A stretch of DNA of 38,089 nucleotides from Pseudonocardia nigra (GTDB lineage: Bacteria > Actinomycetota > Actinomycetes > Mycobacteriales > Pseudonocardiaceae): NCBI RefSeq assembly GCF_019396355.1, contig NZ_JAHKRK010000053.1:1-38089 (forward strand), given 5' to 3'. Under the pieces are notes generated by a model. The model was not told where the DNA came from. It did no database searches and saw only the letters and a program-made list of their open reading frames with translations. Shown here in pieces: positions 33,627 to 38,089 of the stretch (within the stretch, counting starts at the first letter, position 1; each line of letters opens with the position of its first letter). The position numbers and the translations under genes are program-made.

Positions 33627-34085
33627 ATGAGCCACCTCCCCACGGGAGTCGTGGCCCTGGCGGGCATCAGCCACCCCCGGGCGAACCCGCACGGCCTGGT
33701 GGTCGGCACCTTTCAGTCGCTGTCGCTGTCCCCGGCCCTGGTGTGCTTCAGCATCGGCCGTTCCTCGACGAGCTGGCCGAAGATCCGCAGTGCCGGACGG
33801 CTGTGCGCGAGCGTGCTCGCCGAAGACCAGGAGCACGTGTGCCGGGCTCTGTCGAGCAAGCAGCCGGACAAGTTCGCCGGCATCGACTGGTCGCTGTCCG
33901 AGACCGGGGTCCCGCGCATCGCCGGAGCTCATGCCTGGATCGACTGCGAGGTCACCGAGGAACTCGACGGCGGCGACCACACGATCGCGATCGCGCGTGT
34001 CCTTCGGATGGACCACGGCCGAGGCGATCCCCTCGTGTTCCACCGGGGTCGACTCGGCAGCTACCGCGAGCCCCGAGCCGCCTGA
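33627..34085 (+). CDS. Flavin reductase (two-component monooxygenase partner), 5' end disturbed
   Basis: A 152-residue NAD(P)H:FMN reductase-like protein of the HpaC/NtaB family: MSHLPTGVVALAGI at the start, PHGLVVGTFQSLSLSPALVCF (the flavin-binding strand), and the conserved H-x-W-I-D-C-E-V near AHAWIDCEVTEEL. It supplies reduced FMN to the monooxygenase encoded at 35801. The natural start is probably ATG 33574, encoding SSIIDPSVVVG, but the frame there is off by one: adding one C to the run at 33610-33612 would give PHYRSVMSHLPTGV continuously. As written, the short upstream frame ends at a TGA overlapping ATG 33627, so internal starting could still give a nearly complete protein. Confidence 0.8.
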   Translation: MSHLPTGVVALAGISHPRANPHGLVVGTFQSLSLSPALVCFSIGRSSTSWPKIRSAGRLCASVLAEDQEHVCRALSSKQPDKFAGIDWSLSETGVPRIAGAHAWIDCEVTEELDGGDHTIAIARVLRMDHGRGDPLVFHRGRLGSYREPRAA

Positions 34086-34153
34086 CCGGTCCCGACAGCG
34101 TCGGGACGCCCCAGCCGCGGCGGGCTGGTCCTCGACACGACGGTACGAAAGAG

Positions 34154-35719
34154 ATGATCTCAGTGACGAGCCCAGCAATGACGGGCCCAGCGAGCCACAC
34201 CGCTGATCCCGACCTCCTCGACGAGGACCTCGAACGGGTGCTCGACCGGGCCGGCGCGGCAGCCCCGATCCTGGCGGAGGCCAGCATCGAGGACCGGGCC
34301 GTGGCCCTGGTGGCGATCGCCGACGCACTCGACGTCCACCGGGCCGAGCTGGTCGCGGCCGCCCGGGCCGAGACCGGCCTTCCGGGGGCGCGGCTGGCCG
34401 GTGAGCTGACCCGGACGTGCGTGCAGCTGCGCATGTTCGCCCAGGAGGTGCGCGCGGGGGCGTTCCTGGACGTGGTCGTCGACCGCGCCGACCCGCAGTT
34501 CGTCCTGGGCCCGCGACCGGAGCTGCGTCGCTACCAGATCCCGGTCGGGCCGGTCCTGGTCTTCGCGGCAAGCAACTTCCCGTTCGCGTTCTCCGTGGCC
34601 GGCGCCGACACCGCCGCCGCGCTCGCCGCCGGTTGCGCCGTCATTCTCAAAGCCCATCCGGGCCATCCTCGCACGTCCGAGCTCACGGCCACCGTCGTGC
34701 GCGAGGCACTCGCGAGCGTCGACGTACCCGACGGAGCGTTCGCCCTCATCACCGGCGTCCGCTCCGGCACGCGCGCGCTGCAGGACCCCCGCGTCGCCGC
34801 GGCCGCGTTCACCGGCTCGGTCGCCGGTGGCCGCGCCCTGTTCGACATCGCCGCCGCCCGCCCCAACCCCATCCCGTTCTACGGCGAGCTCGGCAGCATC
34901 AACCCGGTCGTGATCACCCGCGGGGCGCTCGACGAACGGCTGGACGAGATCGCCACCGGGTTCGTCGGCTCCTTCACCCTCGGCACCGGCCAGTTCTGCA
35001 CCAAGCCGGGGCTGCTGCTCGTCCCGGCCGGATCGGCGGTGGTCGACCGGATCGCCGAGCTCACCGCGCAGGTCGCCGAGACGCGGATGCTGACCAGCAA
35101 GATCACTCAGGGCTACCGCGCCCGGCTCGACACCGTCTCCGGCGTCGCGGGCGTCGAGGTGCTCGTCACAGGCACCGGGGCCGAGACGCAGGATGGCGAC
35201 ACCGACACGGTCCCGACGGTGAGCCCGTCGCTGCTGCTGGCTCCGATCGCCCAGCTCGACGAGACGTCCACCCTGCTCGAGGAGAGCTTCGGGCCCGCGG
35301 CGGTCATCGCGGAGTACCACTCCGACGACGACGTCGAGAAGGTGCTGACCCACATCCAGGGCACGCTGACGGTGACCCTGCACGTCGCCGCGCGGCCCAG
35401 CGCTGACGAGGTGGAGCAGGTCCGAGCGTGGGGGCGGCTGGCTGCGACCCGCGCCGGTCGGGTCGTGTTCAACGGCTGGCCAACCGGAGTCGCGGTGACG
35501 CCGGCGCAGCATCACGGCGGCCCGTACCCGGCCACCACCGCGATCGCGCACACCTCCGTGGGTACCGCTGCGATCCGCCGCTTCCTGCGCCCGGTCGTCT
35601 ACCAGGACGCACCCGACGAGGTACTGCCCCCGGCCGTGCAGGACGCGAACCCGCTGCGCGTGCCTCGCGTGATCAACGAGGCCGGCGAGTCCGGGACCTG
35701 GGGGCACCACCCGGGCTGA
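34154..35719 (+). CDS. Aldehyde dehydrogenase, ketoglutarate-semialdehyde (2,5-dioxovalerate) type
   Basis: A 521-residue NADP-type aldehyde dehydrogenase. Its motifs are those of the KGSA dehydrogenase group: VGPVLVFAASNFPFAFSVAG for the coenzyme site, AVILKAHPGHPRTSEL, AAFTGSVAGGRALFDIAAAR, general-base Glu in FYGELGSINPVV, nucleophile Cys in TGQFCTKPG, and VVFNGWPTGVAVTPAQHHGG near the end. These enzymes oxidise 2-oxoglutarate semialdehyde, the end product of sugar-acid and hydroxyproline pathways, and related dialdehydes. AAAGAG abuts ATG 34154; GTG 34163 is a possible alternative start with better spacing. Intact, although its neighbours on both sides carry indels. Confidence 0.88.
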   Translation: MISVTSPAMTGPASHTADPDLLDEDLERVLDRAGAAAPILAEASIEDRAVALVAIADALDVHRAELVAAARAETGLPGARLAGELTRTCVQLRMFAQEVRAGAFLDVVVDRADPQFVLGPRPELRRYQIPVGPVLVFAASNFPFAFSVAGADTAAALAAGCAVILKAHPGHPRTSELTATVVREALASVDVPDGAFALITGVRSGTRALQDPRVAAAAFTGSVAGGRALFDIAAARPNPIPFYGELGSINPVVITRGALDERLDEIATGFVGSFTLGTGQFCTKPGLLLVPAGSAVVDRIAELTAQVAETRMLTSKITQGYRARLDTVSGVAGVEVLVTGTGAETQDGDTDTVPTVSPSLLLAPIAQLDETSTLLEESFGPAAVIAEYHSDDDVEKVLTHIQGTLTVTLHVAARPSADEVEQVRAWGRLAATRAGRVVFNGWPTGVAVTPAQHHGGPYPATTAIAHTSVGTAAIRRFLRPVVYQDAPDEVLPPAVQDANPLRVPRVINEAGESGTWGHHPG

Positions 35720-35800
35720 ACCGAGCCCGCTCAACAGGGACGCATGGCCCGACCCGGCATGCGCCCACCGCACGCAGACCAACCAGAACGGAGACCGACG

Positions 35801-37232
35801 ATGACGTCTCGCCGAATGCGACTGTTCGCCTTCGACTTCCAGGGCCCCGCCCACCTCTCGGCCGGGTTGTGGCGCCACGAGCACGACCGGAGCAGCCGGT
35901 ACACCAGCCTGCGCTACTGGACCGACTACGCGAAGCTGCTGGAGGAGGGCCGGTTCGACGGGATCTTCTTCGCCGACAACGTCGGCTACCACGACGTGTA
36001 CGAGGGCAGTGTCGCCGGAGCGCTCGCCGACGGTGCGCAGATCCCGGCCAACGATCCCTTCCTCGTGGTCTCCGCGATGGCAGGCGTCACCGCGAACCTC
36101 GGCTTCGGCCTGACCGCGTCGACGTCCTACGAGCACCCCTACGCACTCGCCCGCCGCTTCAGCACCCTGGACCACCTCACCGACGGCCGGGTCGGCTGGA
36201 ACCTGGTGACCTCCTACGCCGACAGCGCCGCACGCAACCTCGGCACCGGCGAGCAGATCCCGCACGACGAGCGTTACGACGTCGCCGCGGAGCACCTCGA
36301 GGTCTGCTACAAGCTGTGGGAAGGGTCCTGGCAGGACGACGCCGTCGTCCGCGACCGGCACAACTGCGTCTACGCCGACCCCACCCGCGTGCACGAGATC
36401 GGCCACCACGGCAAGTACTTCGACGTGCCCGGCCTCGCGCTGTGCGAAGCCTCCCCCCAGCGCACCCCGGTCATCTTCCAGGCCGGTGGCTCGTCCAAGG
36501 GCCGGGCACTCCCCCGCAGGGCACGCCGAGGCGGTCTTCGTCAACGCCGTGTCGATCCCGGCTCTCGCCCGTCAGGTCCAGACGGTGCGCGACCTCGCCG
36601 CCGAGTCCGGACGTGACCCGCAGAGCGTCAAGGTGCTGCAGATGCTCTCCGTCGTCTGCGCACCGACCGACGAGGCCGCCCAGACCAAGTACGAGTCCTA
36701 CCGCCGCCTGGTGAGCTACGCCGGCGCGATGGCCCGCTACAGCGGCTGGACCGTCCTGGACATGTCTCAGTTCGACCCCGACGTGCCGCTCAAGCACGTC
36801 AAGACCAACGCGGGCCAGACCATGGTCGACCTGTTCTCGAAGATGGATCCCGACAAGGAGTGGACGCCCCGCGACATCGCCGACTTCATCGGCATCGGCG
36901 GCACCGGCCCGACCCTCGTCGGATCACCGACGACGATCGCGGACGAGCTGATCCGCTGGATGGACGAGACCGGCATCGACGGCTTCAACCTCGGGCACGC
37001 GGTGAAGTACCAGGACATCGCCGACTTCATCGAGTTCGTCGTGCCCGAGCTGCAGCGCCGGGGCGCGGTGTGGAGCGAGTACGAGGGCTCGACGCTGCGG
37101 GAGAAGCTGTACGGGCCGGGCGCGGTCCGGCTGCGTGAGGATCACCCCGGGCGTCGCTTCGGACATCGGACTGCGCAGCCTCGCGAGCTGGAGCTCCAGG
37201 GCGCGCAGTCGGCCGGGCACGGGACAGTCTGA
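35801..37232 (+). pseudogene. FMNH2-dependent monooxygenase (NtaA/SnaA/DszA family), one frameshift
   Basis: A luciferase-like flavin monooxygenase. From ATG 35801 (GGAGA seven bases upstream) it encodes RRMRLFAFDFQGPAHLSAGL, GRFDGIFFADNVGYHDVYEG, LTASTSYEHPYALARRFSTL, DGRVGWNLVTSYADSAARNL and ASPQRTPVIFQAGGSSKGRA, the full signature of the NtaA/DszA group. In the C5 run at 36511-36515 one C too many shifts the frame; removing it gives GRALPAGHAEAVFVNAVSIP and the remainder to TGA 37230-37232. Relatives open or oxygenate chelators, sulfones and N-heterocycles such as pyridine with the aid of a flavin reductase, here encoded at 33627. The stop overlaps the next ATG in TGATG. Confidence 0.87.
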
Positions 37233-37967
37233 TGCAGACGTCCGAGCTCCACGCCATCGCCACGACCCTGCGTACCGCACGGTTGAACCGTGAGCCGGTC
37301 ACGGCGCCGACGAAGACCTGGCCCGGGCTGGATGCAGACAGCGCCTTCGACGTCCAGCGCATCAACGTCGAGGCGGCCGTCGCCGGCGGCGATCGCGTCG
37401 TCGGGTACAAGCTGGGCAACATCGCGAAGGTCATGCAGGACGCGTTCGGCCTCGACGAACCCGACTACGGCTACCTGCTGGCGTCGACGTTCGCCTACGA
37501 AGGCACCTCGCTGGACCGGGACGGGTTCATCGAGCCGTTCGTCGAGCTCGAGCCCGCCCTTCATCCTCGGCAGCCGCCTGGGCGGACCGAATGTCACCGT
37601 GGCCGACGTGATCAGCGCGATCGACTACGTCGTGCCCGCAATCGAGATCATCGACTCGCGTGTCGAGAACTGGGCGATCGACCTCCCGGACACCCTGGCG
37701 GACAACGGGTCCACCGGGGCTGTGATCCTCGGTGGAACGCCCCGGCGCCTCACCGACCTGACTCTGCGCGACATGCCGGGCGTCCTGCACTTCGACGGCC
37801 GCCCGGTCATGACCGGCAACACCAGGAACATCCTGGGCAACCCGTTGGCCGCCACCGCATGGCTGTGCAAACGGCTCGCCGCCTAAGACATCGAGTTCAC
37901 CCCAGGACAGGTCATCCTGCCCGGTAGCTGCCTGGAAGCGGTACCCATGCGCGAGTCCGGCCACTGA
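37232..37967 (+). pseudogene. 2-keto-4-pentenoate hydratase/fumarylacetoacetate hydrolase family, damaged
   Basis: The frame from ATG 37232 encodes DADSAFDVQRINVEAAVAGG and VGYKLGNIAKVMQDAFGLDE, typical of MhpD-type hydratases and oxalocrotonate decarboxylases. One C too many at 37557-37559 breaks the frame; in the corrected frame ELEPA continues as FILGSRLGGPNVTVADVISA, IEIIDSRVENWAIDLPDTLA, NGSTGAVILGG and GNPLAATAWLCKRLAA. A TAA at 37884-37886 then interrupts it, but DIEFTPGQVILPGSCLEAVP follows in phase, so TAC-to-TAA is likely. The usual last 20-30 residues are missing where the right-hand IS begins. These enzymes hydrate or decarboxylate unsaturated keto acids from ring cleavage. The ATG overlaps the monooxygenase stop. 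Confidence 0.85.
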
Positions 37968-37974
37968 GGTGATC

Positions 37975-38089
37975 TCAGCAAGAAGTGCGTAGCTGGAGTT
38001 GTTCGATGTGGGTGAGGACGAGCGCTGCTTTGACGTAGGCGCCGATTCTGCGGGGGCTGGCGGTGATGCGGCGCAGTGCTCGCCAGCGG
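37975..38089 (-). mobile_element. Transposase C-terminal end (IS5/IS4-like), partial
   Basis: On the minus strand the edge of the window encodes RWRALRRITASPRRIGAYVK then AALVLTHIEQ...LRTSC and TGA at 37975. W-R-A-L-R-R-I followed by A-L-V-L-T-H-I-E is a common C-terminal end of actinomycete DDE transposases. The family is not certain. CTGAG-GTGAT-CTCAG (37964-37978) lies over the stop and may be part of the element end. The boundary with the hydratase gene lies at about 37950-37970. Confidence 0.65.

Overview
The window reads as accessory chromosome (or large plasmid) of a very GC-rich actinomycete. The codon use, frequent GTG starts, 4-base gene overlaps and protein families would fit a Pseudonocardia-like organism, but no marker gene fixes the genus. 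Both ends carry the C-terminal ends of transposases (IS630-like at the left, a second type at the right), so the segment looks like a catabolic island bounded by insertion sequences.

Layout. (1) 0.2-6.3 kb: a decaying SnoaL-like/ornithine aminotransferase pair, a nitrilase-family hydrolase, and a HisD/HpsN-type dehydrogenase divergent from a LysR regulator with a clear operator, then the 3' remnant of a galactonate-dehydratase gene. (2) 6.3-7.0 kb: a vapBC-like toxin-antitoxin pair whose toxin is broken by a GTGCAC-rich hairpin element. (3) 7.0-23.1 kb: a 12-gene minus-strand operon under a divergent LacI regulator. It encodes a YtfQRT/YjfF-type furanose ABC importer, an enolase-superfamily sugar-acid dehydratase, an MFS permease that has lost its N terminus, a D-2-hydroxyacid dehydrogenase, two zinc alcohol dehydrogenases, an AldA-like aldehyde dehydrogenase, a KDG-type kinase, and a single-chain fusion of gluconate-dehydrogenase subunit 3 with a GMC oxidoreductase. 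Together these suggest uptake of a sugar, oxidation to an aldonic acid, dehydration and phosphorylation. No aldolase for the last step is visible. (4) 23.4-29.7 kb: a GntR/FCD regulator facing a four-gene minus-strand operon (MFS transporter, flavin amine oxidase, DapA-family lyase/dehydratase, frameshifted gamma-aminobutyraldehyde-type dehydrogenase), probably amine or amino-acid catabolism. (5) 30.5-38.0 kb: a complete RibBA riboflavin gene divergent from a plus-strand catabolic cluster: flavin amine oxidase, flavin reductase, ketoglutarate-semialdehyde-type dehydrogenase, FMNH2-dependent monooxygenase of the NtaA/DszA type, and a 2-keto-4-pentenoate hydratase-type gene cut by the right-hand IS.

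The most interesting signals are: the pairing of a flavin-synthesis gene with flavin-consuming catabolic genes; the intact LacI-controlled sugar operon containing the fused dehydrogenase; an 8-bp tandem repeat at the start of rocD whose copy number sets the reading frame; and an uneven load of damage. Seven single-base indels and two nonsense codons lie in the flanking clusters, while the 12-gene operon has no indel or nonsense codon, only one truncated transporter gene. No tRNA, rRNA, CRISPR array or FMN riboswitch was recognised.
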